Assembly (NCBI GenBank): GCA_007132395.1
Contig: SLOR01000375.1
Coordinates: 1-26,040, forward strand
Length of the DNA: 26,040 bases
Source of the DNA: Bacteroidales bacterium
Lineage (GTDB): Bacteria > Bacteroidota > Bacteroidia > Bacteroidales > UBA7960
Direction of reading: 5' to 3'
Position 1 is the stretch's first letter; each line of letters begins with the position of its first letter. This document shows, in pieces, positions 15,886-23,599 of this stretch. The notes under the pieces were generated by a model. That model had not been told where the DNA came from, made no database searches, and saw only the letters and a program-made list of their open reading frames with translations. A program made the position numbers and the translations under genes.

Positions 15886-16719
15886 ATGGCAAATATTACT
15901 GCTGCTGAAGTTAATCAACTACGTAAACAAACCGGTGCAGGTATGATGGACTGCAAAAAAGCACTGGTTGAAGCGGAAGGTGACTTCGAAAAGGCTATTG
16001 ATATCCTTCGCAAAAAAGGACAAAAACTTGCAAGTAACCGTGCAGATCGTGAAGCCAATGAAGGTGTTGTGTTAGCCAAAACTTCTGCTGACCAGAAGGT
16101 TGCTGCCATCATCATGCTCAACTGCGAAACAGACTTTGTGGCCAAAAATCAGGAAATGATTGATTTTACCAATAAATTGCTTGACGCAGGTTTGAACAAC
16201 GGATGTAAAAGTGTTGAAGAGCTCAACGCCTTAAGTCTTGATGGCAGAAAAATTCAAGAGCATGTTATTGATATGATTGGTAAAACCGGTGAAAAGCTTG
16301 ACCTGGCAAAATTTGAAATCATAAATGGTGAAATTACTTTTGCTTACATTCACCCCGGTAACCGCGTAGCATCAGTTGCTGCATTTAACAAAGCCGACAT
16401 CGCTGATATTGAAACTGCAGGTAAAGACGTGGTTATGCAAATTGCAGCCATGGCACCTGTTGCTCTGGATCAAAGCGGTGTTTCTGAAGAGCTTAAGCAA
16501 AGAGAAATCGAAATTGGTAAAGATCAAGCGCGCCAGGAAGGTAAAGCTGAAGAATTGCTTGAGAAAATTGCCATGGGTAAACTCAATAAGTTTTTCAAGG
16601 AAAGCACCTTACTTAGCCAGGATTTTATCAAGGACGGAAAGAAAAATGTTCAGCAAATGCTTGCCGGATATGATAAAGACCTTACGGTTATTGACTTTAA
16701 AAGATACGCCTTGGCGTAA
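15886..16719 (+). CDS. tsf: Translation elongation factor Ts
   Basis: The 277-residue protein carries the UBA-like N-terminal domain (EVNQLRKQTGAGMMDCKKAL), then LRKKGQKLASNRADREANEG, and the nucleotide-exchange TDFVAKN motif near residue 84. The rest forms the two core subdomains ending AGYDKDLTVIDFKRYALA. It releases GDP from EF-Tu. Same operon as rpsB, 32 bases downstream, and followed by a strong terminator at 16738, so it ends this ribosomal cluster. Confidence 0.98.
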   Translation: MANITAAEVNQLRKQTGAGMMDCKKALVEAEGDFEKAIDILRKKGQKLASNRADREANEGVVLAKTSADQKVAAIIMLNCETDFVAKNQEMIDFTNKLLDAGLNNGCKSVEELNALSLDGRKIQEHVIDMIGKTGEKLDLAKFEIINGEITFAYIHPGNRVASVAAFNKADIADIETAGKDVVMQIAAMAPVALDQSGVSEELKQREIEIGKDQARQEGKAEELLEKIAMGKLNKFFKESTLLSQDFIKDGKKNVQQMLAGYDKDLTVIDFKRYALA

Positions 16720-16737
16720 CATATATCTTATTCTACG

Positions 16738-16765
16738 AAAAAGGGGCCCTGAAGCCCCTTTTTTT
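16738..16765 (+). terminator. Rho-independent terminator after tsf
   Basis: Ten-base stem aaaaaggggc / gccccttttt around the loop cctgaa, with the T-run continuing to 16765. It lies 19 bases after the tsf stop and separates rplM-rpsI-rpsB-tsf from pyrH. Confidence 0.9.
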
Positions 16766-16864
16766 ATGTAACAGCATTTGGGTAATCTCCTGTTTCTGCG
16801 TATTTTGAAGCGGGATTATGAAAAAACAATTAACTTGCATTCTTGTATTCAAAAAATTTATTGT

Positions 16865-17584
16865 ATGACATCTTATAAAAGGATACTTCTCAAATTAAGT
16901 GGCGAATCTCTGGCATCTGCCTCAGGGCACGGTATCGATGCTGCAGTATTAAATGCATATGTTGCAGAAATTGCCTCGGTTTATCATCAGGGGGTACAGG
17001 TAGGTATTGTACTGGGCGGCGGAAATATTTTCCGTGGTGTTTCCGGAAGCGAAAAGGGCTTCGACCGTGTGCAGGGCGACTACATGGGTATGCTTGCCAC
17101 AGTAATCAACTCCCTGGCACTGCAATCGGCATTGGAAAATACCGGAATACCTTCCGTTGTTCTTTCAGGAGTAGCCATCGACCCTCTGTGTGAGCGCATG
17201 TGTCGTCGTAAGGCCGTGCAGCATCTTGAAAACGGACACGTGGTAATCATGGCAGGAGGTACAGGAAATCCATTCTTTACAACGGATTCGGCTGCAGCCT
17301 TAAGGGCTGTTGAAATTAAAGCCGATGTATTACTTAAAGGAACCAGGGTGGATGGAGTTTATACTGCAGATCCGGAAAAGGACCCCACGGCCACCAGGTT
17401 TTCTGAAATCTCATTCGATATGGCTTATGAGAAAAACCTGAAAATTATGGATTTAACCGCCTTTACTCTGTGCAAGGAAAATGATATCCCCATCATCGTT
17501 TTTGATGTAAATGCTGCGGGTAATCTGAAGGAAATTATCATTGATGGCAAGCCCAACGGCACCGTAGTGAAAAATTTGGTATAG
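16865..17584 (+). CDS. pyrH: Uridylate (UMP) kinase
   Basis: The 239-residue protein has the amino acid kinase fold motifs of bacterial PyrH: YKRILLKLSGESL at the N terminus, VGIVLGGGNIFRG, GDYMGMLATVINSLALQ, and GTGNPFFTTDSAAALRA, and KADVLLKGTRVDGVY. It phosphorylates UMP to UDP with ATP and is usually a GTP-activated, UTP-inhibited hexamer. ATG 16865 (MTSYKRILL) matches the family N terminus; an upstream in-frame reading from 16778 has no family similarity. It follows the tsf terminator, so it probably has its own promoter, which I could not place with confidence. Confidence 0.97.
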   Translation: MTSYKRILLKLSGESLASASGHGIDAAVLNAYVAEIASVYHQGVQVGIVLGGGNIFRGVSGSEKGFDRVQGDYMGMLATVINSLALQSALENTGIPSVVLSGVAIDPLCERMCRRKAVQHLENGHVVIMAGGTGNPFFTTDSAAALRAVEIKADVLLKGTRVDGVYTADPEKDPTATRFSEISFDMAYEKNLKIMDLTAFTLCKENDIPIIVFDVNAAGNLKEIIIDGKPNGTVVKNLV

Positions 17585-17616
17585 TTGCTAATCTTGTTGC
17601 AAAAAGATTATTTTTG
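17585..17616 (+). promoter_or_regulatory. Candidate promoter of frr
   Basis: TTG at 17585-17587, 21-base spacer, TATTTTTG at 17609-17616, placed directly after the pyrH stop and 40 bases before the frr ATG. It suggests frr can be expressed apart from pyrH. Confidence 0.5.
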
Positions 17617-17655
17617 TAGCGCATTAATAACTTTTAACCCGAAAGCAAGCTTGTT

Positions 17656-18219
17656 ATGAGTGAAGAAACTGTCTTTTTATACGATGAGGCTGAGGAAAAA
17701 ATGGAAAATTCCATTAAACACCTTGAGCGAGAACTTGTTAAGATAAGGGCCGGAAAGGCAAACCCACAGATGCTTGATAGTGTTAAAGTGGACTATTACG
17801 GTACCATGACTCCGCTATCGCAGGTGTCCAATGTCAACACCCCCGACCCACGCTCTATCGTGGTGCAGCCCTGGGAGAAAAATATGCTTGGCCCCATAGA
17901 AAAAGCCATCATGTCCGCCAACCTTGGATTCAATCCCCAAAATGACGGAACCATTGTGCGTATTGTTGTTCCGCCACTTACGGAAGAGCGTAGGAAAGAT
18001 TTGGTGAAAAAAGCCAGGGCTGAGGCAGAAAACTGTAAAGTGAGTATCCGCAATGCACGCAGAGAAGCCATTGACGCAGGCAAGAAACTCGAGAAGGAAG
18101 GTACGCCTGAAGATGAGGTAAAAAGGATGGAAAGCGACATAGAGGAGCTTACAAAAAACTACACGCAGAAAGTAGACAAGCTGGTTGATGCCAAAGAAGA
18201 AGATATCATGACCATATAA
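17656..18219 (+). CDS. frr: Ribosome recycling factor
   Basis: The 187-residue protein has the RRF signatures: ELVKIRAGKANPQMLDSVKV, YYGTMTPLSQVSNV, DPRSIVVQPWEKNMLGPIEK and the hinge-helix segment PPLTEERRKDLVKKARAEAE. Length is standard (about 185). With EF-G it splits the post-termination ribosome. The pyrH-frr order is conserved across bacteria. Palindromic element B begins six bases after the stop. Confidence 0.98.
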   Translation: MSEETVFLYDEAEEKMENSIKHLERELVKIRAGKANPQMLDSVKVDYYGTMTPLSQVSNVNTPDPRSIVVQPWEKNMLGPIEKAIMSANLGFNPQNDGTIVRIVVPPLTEERRKDLVKKARAEAENCKVSIRNARREAIDAGKKLEKEGTPEDEVKRMESDIEELTKNYTQKVDKLVDAKEEDIMTI

Positions 18220-18224
18220 GCGAA

Positions 18225-18369
18225 GAGGCTGTCCCAAAAATGCCAACCGGTCGTTGAGTGGTTCAGTAAACTCACCATACCAGCTGTCGAAACGACACCT
18301 GATTATTAATCAGATACCCGCTTCGACAAGCTCAGCGTCCATACAAGATCCGGCAATTGAGACAGCCTC
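18225..18369. repeat. 145-bp intergenic palindromic element, copy B
   Basis: Outer arms gaggctgtcccaa (18225-18237) and ttgagacagcctc (18357-18369) pair at 12 of 13 positions, flanked by A and T runs. Inner stems: gtcgtt (18250-18255) with aacgac (18291-18296), and tgatta/taatca around one base at 18300-18312. The core contains cttcgacaagctcagc, a phrase resembling short repeats found between genes in many bacterial genomes. Same length as copy A (3210-3354) and alignable without gaps. It lies between the convergent frr and radical SAM genes. Confidence 0.82.
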
Positions 18370-18398
18370 TTTTTATTGCCAAAAAGTCCCCGGAAAAT

Positions 18399-19391
18399 TT
18401 ACCTGTTGCAATTTTGACAAATTTCGGGAAGGTTTTCCCCAATCAGCAATCTTCTGCGAAAAGCATTCATCCTGGCTGATTTCCATGCATTACTTTTATT
18501 TTCTGTACCCCCGTCGGTATTATAGCCGGGAATCTTGTCGTAGCAGCAAAGAATCATTTGGCCATCGCTGGAGAAAACCGCATTGCTCCACAAACGAAAA
18601 CATCCCTTTTCATTAGCTTGTTTTTTACCTTTGTACCTGTTGAACTTTTCCCCAGCAGGCGCCAGAGTATGCCTCCCCTCTTCAGTATAAATCTGCATAC
18701 TTTTCAACTCGAGCACGTCTGCGCCGGTACTTTTCACCAGTGCGAATGTCTCTTTTAGTCGGTTCTCATTGGTCTTGTTTACCAATTGTTGCACCACCAC
18801 AAGGGGATGTCTGGTATTCATCTTTTCGCGGGTTTCCACCAGACATTTAATTCCTGCCACAACTTTTTCAAAATCGCCATTTACGCGGTATTGACTGTAT
18901 GATTCACTGTCGGGGCCATCCAGGGAAACAATGAGTCGGTCCAGGCCACTTTCAATCAGCATGCGACAGTTTTGCCGGCTGAGAAAATGGCCGTTGGTGG
19001 AGATAACTGTATAAAGCCCGTGTGTATGCACCAGTGCAATAATGCTTGCCAGTTTTGGATGCAGAAAAGGCTCTCCCTGGAAATATAAGTTGCTGTAAAA
19101 TGCAGGTTTGCCGTGTTCGATAAGCTTTTCCTTTACCATTTCAGGGTCAGTCAGTTTTTGGGTTCTTTTCAGCTTACCCTGGCCGGCAATGCATTCCGGG
19201 CATCTGAGATTGCAAATTGCAGAAGTTTCGAAATGCAGCGCAAAGGGACCTCCCCAAACCAAAACCGTTGACATTAAACGGGAAAGATTGTAGGAGGTAA
19301 TTATCTTCAGATAGTTTACGACCCGTTTTAAAGAAAGCCTTGAGAGCAGGCGAATACGATCGGAAAAGAAGGGTCTATAACGAAAAATCAT
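18399..19391 (-). CDS. Radical SAM protein with SPASM domain
   Basis: The 330-residue protein has the CxxxCxxC iron-sulfur motif at Cys60, Cys64 and Cys67 (ETSAICNLRCPECIAG). It then shows YFQGEPFLHP, corresponding to the SAM-binding GGEP region, and LDRLIVSLDGPDSESY. The C terminus has SPASM-type cysteines: GCFRLW, ILCCYDKIPG and PEICQNCNR, which would bind auxiliary clusters. The first 45 residues are basic with hydrophobic patches. SPASM enzymes often modify peptides or sugars, but no precursor peptide is visible nearby, so the substrate is unknown. It starts 27 bases after the AI-2E family gene on the same strand, so the two are likely cotranscribed. Confidence 0.9.
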   Translation of the reverse strand: MIFRYRPFFSDRIRLLSRLSLKRVVNYLKIITSYNLSRLMSTVLVWGGPFALHFETSAICNLRCPECIAGQGKLKRTQKLTDPEMVKEKLIEHGKPAFYSNLYFQGEPFLHPKLASIIALVHTHGLYTVISTNGHFLSRQNCRMLIESGLDRLIVSLDGPDSESYSQYRVNGDFEKVVAGIKCLVETREKMNTRHPLVVVQQLVNKTNENRLKETFALVKSTGADVLELKSMQIYTEEGRHTLAPAGEKFNRYKGKKQANEKGCFRLWSNAVFSSDGQMILCCYDKIPGYNTDGGTENKSNAWKSARMNAFRRRLLIGENLPEICQNCNR

Positions 19392-19418
19392 TTAATGAGT
19401 CAATAGTAAAACGAAAAA

Positions 19419-20522
19419 TCACACGCTGTTAAATTCATCTCTGAGGGCTTTAACCATTTTGGATTTGGAAGAAAACTGCCTCACAAAAATGCGTATGACA
19501 CTATAGGTGGGGATTGCGATAATCATCCCGAAAACCCCTGCTATCATACCTGCAATCATGAAAACCACGAAAATTTCCAAAGGATGTGCCTTTACACTTT
19601 TGGAATATATCATAGGTTGTAAAACCCCAATATCTATGGTGTTTACAATAATAAAAGCGGCGATGATGCTTAGCATAAGGGGGAGCATCTGGGTGTAAAA
19701 CTCCAGGTGCAGGTTAACGGAAATGCCCAGGAAAACGCCGATAAATGTGGCAATGATGGGGCCTACGTAGGGTATTATGTTCAGAATGCCCGCAAAAAAT
19801 CCTATTACCAGTGCATTGGGCAATCCAATGACCCACATGGAAAAACTGATAAGGAGAAACACACAGGTTAGATCTGTAATCAGCCCCAGGAAATACCTCC
19901 TGAGCAGTACCTTGCTTTCGGCAAAAATTTCACGGGCCTCCTCTTTGTGGGGCTGTGGAGTGAAAAACACGATGATGTTGGAAAAAAGATGCTTTTCCTT
20001 CATGAAGAAAAAGGTGATGAAGCTGATGGCCAAAAATCCGAAAAACACTTCTACCACAAAATTTACCACCGAGTTAAAAATTATTGAAAACCTGTCGAAA
20101 GTGGCAATGGCCACGAGTTCCGATACAATTTTACCTCCGATGGTTTGTTCGGGTGCAAGCAAGGTCCATTCTCTTAAGGACATTTCAAGGCGCATAAGGG
20201 GGTCTTCCAGGCTGCGCGTAATGCCTCCCACATCCAGGTCAGAAATAAATGCTGCCTGGGTGGCCAGCAGGGGGAAGAAAAAAGATACTATGCCTGCGAA
20301 CAGGCCAATCATCACTATCAGCGTAATAAATGCGCAAACACCCAGGGGTAGCTTTACTTTACCAATGTGCATGCGATGCAGAAACTCCACGATGGGCTGC
20401 CCCAGCAAAGACAACACTACGGAGATAAGCAAATAAAGCACTATCCTGAAGAAGAACCATACAAATAATCCCATCAGAATCAATACAACAAGGAAAAGGA
20501 TATTTCTAAAAGTATTTCCCAT
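19419..20522 (-). CDS. AI-2E family transporter (PF01594)
   Basis: The 367-residue protein has about seven or eight membrane helices: a pair at the N terminus, one pair around a soluble loop, and a C-terminal group. The loop near the middle ends before the family motif ALVIGFFAGILNIIPYVGPI. The family includes TqsA and YdiK and also proteins with sodium/proton antiport activity, so the name should not be read as proof of autoinducer export. Start ATG at 20522. It lies 77 bases downstream of the RibF-like gene and 27 bases upstream of the radical SAM gene, all on the same strand. Confidence 0.9.
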   Translation of the reverse strand: MGNTFRNILFLVVLILMGLFVWFFFRIVLYLLISVVLSLLGQPIVEFLHRMHIGKVKLPLGVCAFITLIVMIGLFAGIVSFFFPLLATQAAFISDLDVGGITRSLEDPLMRLEMSLREWTLLAPEQTIGGKIVSELVAIATFDRFSIIFNSVVNFVVEVFFGFLAISFITFFFMKEKHLFSNIIVFFTPQPHKEEAREIFAESKVLLRRYFLGLITDLTCVFLLISFSMWVIGLPNALVIGFFAGILNIIPYVGPIIATFIGVFLGISVNLHLEFYTQMLPLMLSIIAAFIIVNTIDIGVLQPMIYSKSVKAHPLEIFVVFMIAGMIAGVFGMIIAIPTYSVIRIFVRQFSSKSKMVKALRDEFNSV

Positions 20523-20599
20523 GCAATAAATTTAGGAATTAATTTTATTTGATTGTAATTAATTTGAAAGTGTCACCTGCACCCTTTCTTGCCTGAGCA

Positions 20600-21442
20600 C
20601 TATTGGTGAAAGATAAAATTTATATTGGGGCGCATACCCTTGTGCCTATCAAGTATTTGAAGCGTGGTTTCCCGATCCTGCTTTAATTGGGTTTTAAGGT
20701 CATCCAGCGAGGGGAACTTCATTTCGTTGCGGATGCGTTGTAAAAAATGTAGTGTAAGGGTGGCGTTGTAGATGTTTTCGTTGAAGTTAAAAATATGGGC
20801 CTCAATGGTTACATTCTCCAGGTCGAGGGTGGGTCTGATGCCTATATTAATCATGGAAGCGTGATGTTTATCGCCAATTTGCACCCATCCGGCATATACT
20901 CCCAGTGGAGGTATGATTTTAGAAGGGTCATCGGGTCTTAGATTGGCTGTAGGAAAGCCCATTTTTCTGCCAATCTGGTTGCCGTAAACCACCTTCCCCG
21001 TAAGCGGATAGTAATAGCCCAAAGTGGTATGCCACCGGAAGTCAACCCCCTGCCGGAATGCCGAAGAAATAAATTCCTGCGCATGAACGGGGTGTATTTT
21101 GCCGGGGCTCAGTCCGCATAAAAGTGTTAGCTTTTGCTCTGACGAGGGGGTCCTGGCGCTCAGGTTGCCCAAAAACTGTACGAAATCTTCCAATGACAGG
21201 GCGATGTAGGCATCAGCGCCCAAATCTGCCATCATCATTTGTCGTTCACTGGCAGAAAGCAAAAGCTTAAGTTCTGCCATGGAATGGGCCGGGAAAACAT
21301 CCACAAATAACACTGGCTGGTTGTTGCGGATAAGCCGGCGGGCATCCTGCAGGCAATTCTTGTTGAACTGAAAGAAAGCCCCTGCTGCTATGGCAGCGAA
21401 TTTATCCGGGTCGATTTGCTGAATGTCATAATAAGTTTGCAA
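20600..21442 (-). CDS. ribF: RibF-like riboflavin kinase with degenerate FAD-synthetase domain
   Basis: The 280-residue protein has an intact C-terminal riboflavin kinase domain: GNQIGRKMGFPTANL (PTAN at 164-167), PPLGVYAGWV, SMINIGIRPT and TIEAHIFNF with the likely catalytic Glu214. The N-terminal half aligns in layout with the FMN adenylyltransferase domain of RibF, but where GxFDGVHxGH should be it reads AAGAFFQFNKNCLQDAR. The later GYDxRFG motif is replaced by LCGLSPGKI, and SSTxIR is reduced to SSAFR. Length is about 30 residues shorter than usual. The frame has no upstream ATG before a stop, and the N terminus MQTYYDI fits RibF, so TTG at 21442 is the likely start. It probably makes FMN but not FAD. 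Confidence 0.85.
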   Translation of the reverse strand: MQTYYDIQQIDPDKFAAIAAGAFFQFNKNCLQDARRLIRNNQPVLFVDVFPAHSMAELKLLLSASERQMMMADLGADAYIALSLEDFVQFLGNLSARTPSSEQKLTLLCGLSPGKIHPVHAQEFISSAFRQGVDFRWHTTLGYYYPLTGKVVYGNQIGRKMGFPTANLRPDDPSKIIPPLGVYAGWVQIGDKHHASMINIGIRPTLDLENVTIEAHIFNFNENIYNATLTLHFLQRIRNEMKFPSLDDLKTQLKQDRETTLQILDRHKGMRPNINFIFHQ

Positions 21443-21491
21443 GGTCGATGGCTTTAGCGTTTACAATGCTATGGGCTTCTGTCACAAGATG

Positions 21492-21523
21492 CAAAACTAA
21501 ATATTTTGCCCAATACTCTTCAA
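21492..21523 (-). promoter_or_regulatory. Promoter of the RibF-like gene
   Basis: On the minus strand a TTG (21521-21523), 21-base spacer and TAGTTTTG (21492-21499) match the Bacteroidota -33/-7 pattern. It lies 49 bases before the TTG start codon. No FMN riboswitch is visible in the short leader. Confidence 0.6.
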
Positions 21524-21674
21524 CAAATTTGACCGCCGGGCTCTAAGATGTTTAAAGACAACATTTTTCGCCATGGAAAAATTTACGTGAAATACGAGGT
21601 ATCAAGTGTTTTAATTTTATTAATATTGTTGCTGGCAAAAATAATTTTTGCTTTAATCTTCAAAACCAAGGTAC

Positions 21675-23186
21675 ATGGAAAAAATTCTCGGAAAGATATC
21701 GCAGGTAATAGGTCCTGTGGTGGATGTTTCTTTTGAAAATACCGACAAGCTGCCCTCCATTTATGATGCGATGGAAGTAACCAACGATAGTGGAGTAAAA
21801 ATCGTACTGGAGTGCCAGCAACACATGGGAGAGGACACCGTAAGGACCGTTGCAATGGACTCTACCGACGGCCTCTACAGAGGCATGGACGTAGTTTCTA
21901 CCGGTGGCCCTATTACCATGCCTGCCGGGCAGGAAATCAGAGGAAGACTTTTCAATGTTATTGGCGAGCCCATTGATGGATTGGGCCCTTCAAAAACCGC
22001 CAAGCGCTATAATATACATAGCGATGCCCCTAAGTTTGAACACCTGAAATCAAACACCGAAATATTATATACAGGTATTAAGGTTATTGACCTGCTTGCC
22101 CCCTATCCCAAAGGCGGAAAAATTGGCCTCTTCGGAGGTGCCGGTGTGGGTAAAACCGTACTTATCATGGAGTTGATTAACAATATTGCCAAAGGCTACC
22201 AGGGTACGAGTGTATTTGCCGGGGTGGGTGAAAGAACCCGTGAAGGAAATGATTTGCTACGGGAAATGATAGAGTCAGGCGTTATCCGTTACGGTGAGGA
22301 GTTTAAAAAATCTATGGAAGAAGGACACTGGGATTTGAGCAAGGTGAACCTTGATGAGTTGTCACAATCGCAGGCAACCCTTATTTTCGGACAGATGAAT
22401 GAGCCTCCCGGGGCACGTGCACGGGTAGCTTTGTCGGGGCTGGCGGTAGCAGAGTATTTCAGAGATGGCGATGATGAAGCTTCCGGATCAGATATCTTGT
22501 TCTTTATTGATAATATCTTTCGATTTACCCAGGCGGGTTCCGAAGTTTCTGCCTTGCTGGGGCGTATGCCTTCGGCCGTGGGGTACCAGCCTACATTGGC
22601 AACAGAGATGGGGTTGATGCAGGAACGTATTACTTCCACCCAGCGTGGCTCCATTACTTCAGTGCAGGCAGTATATGTGCCGGCCGATGACCTTACCGAC
22701 CCGGCCCCGGCAACAACCTTCTCGCACCTTGATGCCACCACCGTATTGAGTCGAAAGATTTTTGAGCTGGGTATTTACCCCGCTGTAGATCCCCTTGATT
22801 CTACTTCACGCCTTCTTACCCCGGAAACGGTGGGAGAAGAGCACTATAACGTTGCCAAAGAGGTAAAAATGCTCTTACAGCGCTACAAGGAGCTGCAGGA
22901 TATTATTGCCATTCTGGGTATGGATGAACTTTCTGAAGAGGACAGGCTGATTGTTAGCCGGGCAAGAAGGGTACAAAGATTCCTTTCTCAGCCGTTTTTT
23001 GTGGCAGAGCAATATACCGGCCTGCAGGGTGCATTTGTCCCCATTGAGGATACCATTAAGGGCTTTAAAATGATTATGAACGGGGATGTAGATGAATATC
23101 CGGAGGCGTCCTTTAACCTTGTGGGCTCTATTGAGCAAGCCATCGAAAAGGGGAAAGCCATCCTGGAAGAGTCTGCTAAAAACTAA
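21675..23186 (+). CDS. atpD: F1 ATP synthase subunit beta
   Basis: The 503-residue protein is a complete catalytic beta subunit: Walker A GGAGVGKT at 154-161, GERTREGNDLL with the catalytic glutamate region, Walker B SDILFFIDNIFRF, ALLGRMPSAVGYQPTLATEMG, and DELSEED at 417-423. It hydrolyses or makes ATP in the F1 head. It is followed five bases later by atpC. The other ATP synthase genes are not in the window, so atpDC is separated from the main atp operon on the downstream side. An imperfect -7 (TAATTTTTG, 21642-21650) is the only promoter candidate upstream. Confidence 0.99.
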   Translation: MEKILGKISQVIGPVVDVSFENTDKLPSIYDAMEVTNDSGVKIVLECQQHMGEDTVRTVAMDSTDGLYRGMDVVSTGGPITMPAGQEIRGRLFNVIGEPIDGLGPSKTAKRYNIHSDAPKFEHLKSNTEILYTGIKVIDLLAPYPKGGKIGLFGGAGVGKTVLIMELINNIAKGYQGTSVFAGVGERTREGNDLLREMIESGVIRYGEEFKKSMEEGHWDLSKVNLDELSQSQATLIFGQMNEPPGARARVALSGLAVAEYFRDGDDEASGSDILFFIDNIFRFTQAGSEVSALLGRMPSAVGYQPTLATEMGLMQERITSTQRGSITSVQAVYVPADDLTDPAPATTFSHLDATTVLSRKIFELGIYPAVDPLDSTSRLLTPETVGEEHYNVAKEVKMLLQRYKELQDIIAILGMDELSEEDRLIVSRARRVQRFLSQPFFVAEQYTGLQGAFVPIEDTIKGFKMIMNGDVDEYPEASFNLVGSIEQAIEKGKAILEESAKN

Positions 23187-23191
23187 AAATC

Positions 23192-23428
23192 ATGGTACTC
23201 AAAGTTCTGTCGCCCGAAAAATTTATCTATGAGGGAGAAGTTGTGCTGGTGCAGCTACCCGGTAGCATGGGGTCTTTTGAAATTCTGCATAACCACGCAC
23301 CCATCATTGCACGTATTGAGAAGGGCCAGCTTAAAATCATTGATGAAGGGCGAAACAAGTTTTATCTTGAAGTGAACCCCGGCATCGTGGAGGTTAAAGA
23401 CAATAAAATTGTAGTGCTTACCGAATAA
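23192..23428 (+). CDS. atpC: F1 ATP synthase subunit epsilon, short form
   Basis: The 78-residue protein contains only the N-terminal beta-sandwich: LKVLSPEKFIYEGEVVLVQLPGSMGSFEILHNHAPIIARI and GIVEVKDNKIVVLTE. The C-terminal helical hairpin that inhibits rotation in E. coli and Bacillus epsilon (about 130-140 residues) is missing. The stop is clean and such short forms are, to my knowledge, usual in Bacteroidota, so this is not a fresh truncation. It couples F1 to the c-ring. A hairpin at 23460-23480 may end the atpDC transcript. Confidence 0.95.
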   Translation: MVLKVLSPEKFIYEGEVVLVQLPGSMGSFEILHNHAPIIARIEKGQLKIIDEGRNKFYLEVNPGIVEVKDNKIVVLTE

Positions 23429-23459
23429 CAAATTTCTTAATTTCCCTTTGAAAGGTATT

Positions 23460-23491
23460 CGGAAATTCCAGTAATTTCCGATCATTCTTTT
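23460..23491 (+). terminator. Likely terminator after atpC
   Basis: Perfect 8-base stem cggaaatt / aatttccg around the loop ccagt, then atcattctttttt. The stem is AT-rich and the T-run starts a few bases late, so efficiency is uncertain. Confidence 0.5.
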
Positions 23492-23599
23492 TTCTGCTAT
23501 TTTTAGTTTCCTGTCCACCAAACCTTTGCTACCCCAACGGGTTTAATAGCGAATCCTAATTGGCAGGGATTTATTATCTTTACCAAAACTAAAAGAATA

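Noticed and set aside
16778..16864. N-terminal extension of pyrH
   Set aside because: Begins right behind the tsf terminator and adds residues not found in UMP kinases; the family N terminus begins at 16865.
19777..20436. Long plus-strand open frame of 219 codons opposite the AI-2E family gene
   Set aside because: It is antisense to a well-supported membrane protein and its composition (basic, Ser/Thr-rich) is that of a shadow frame, with no promoter or RBS.
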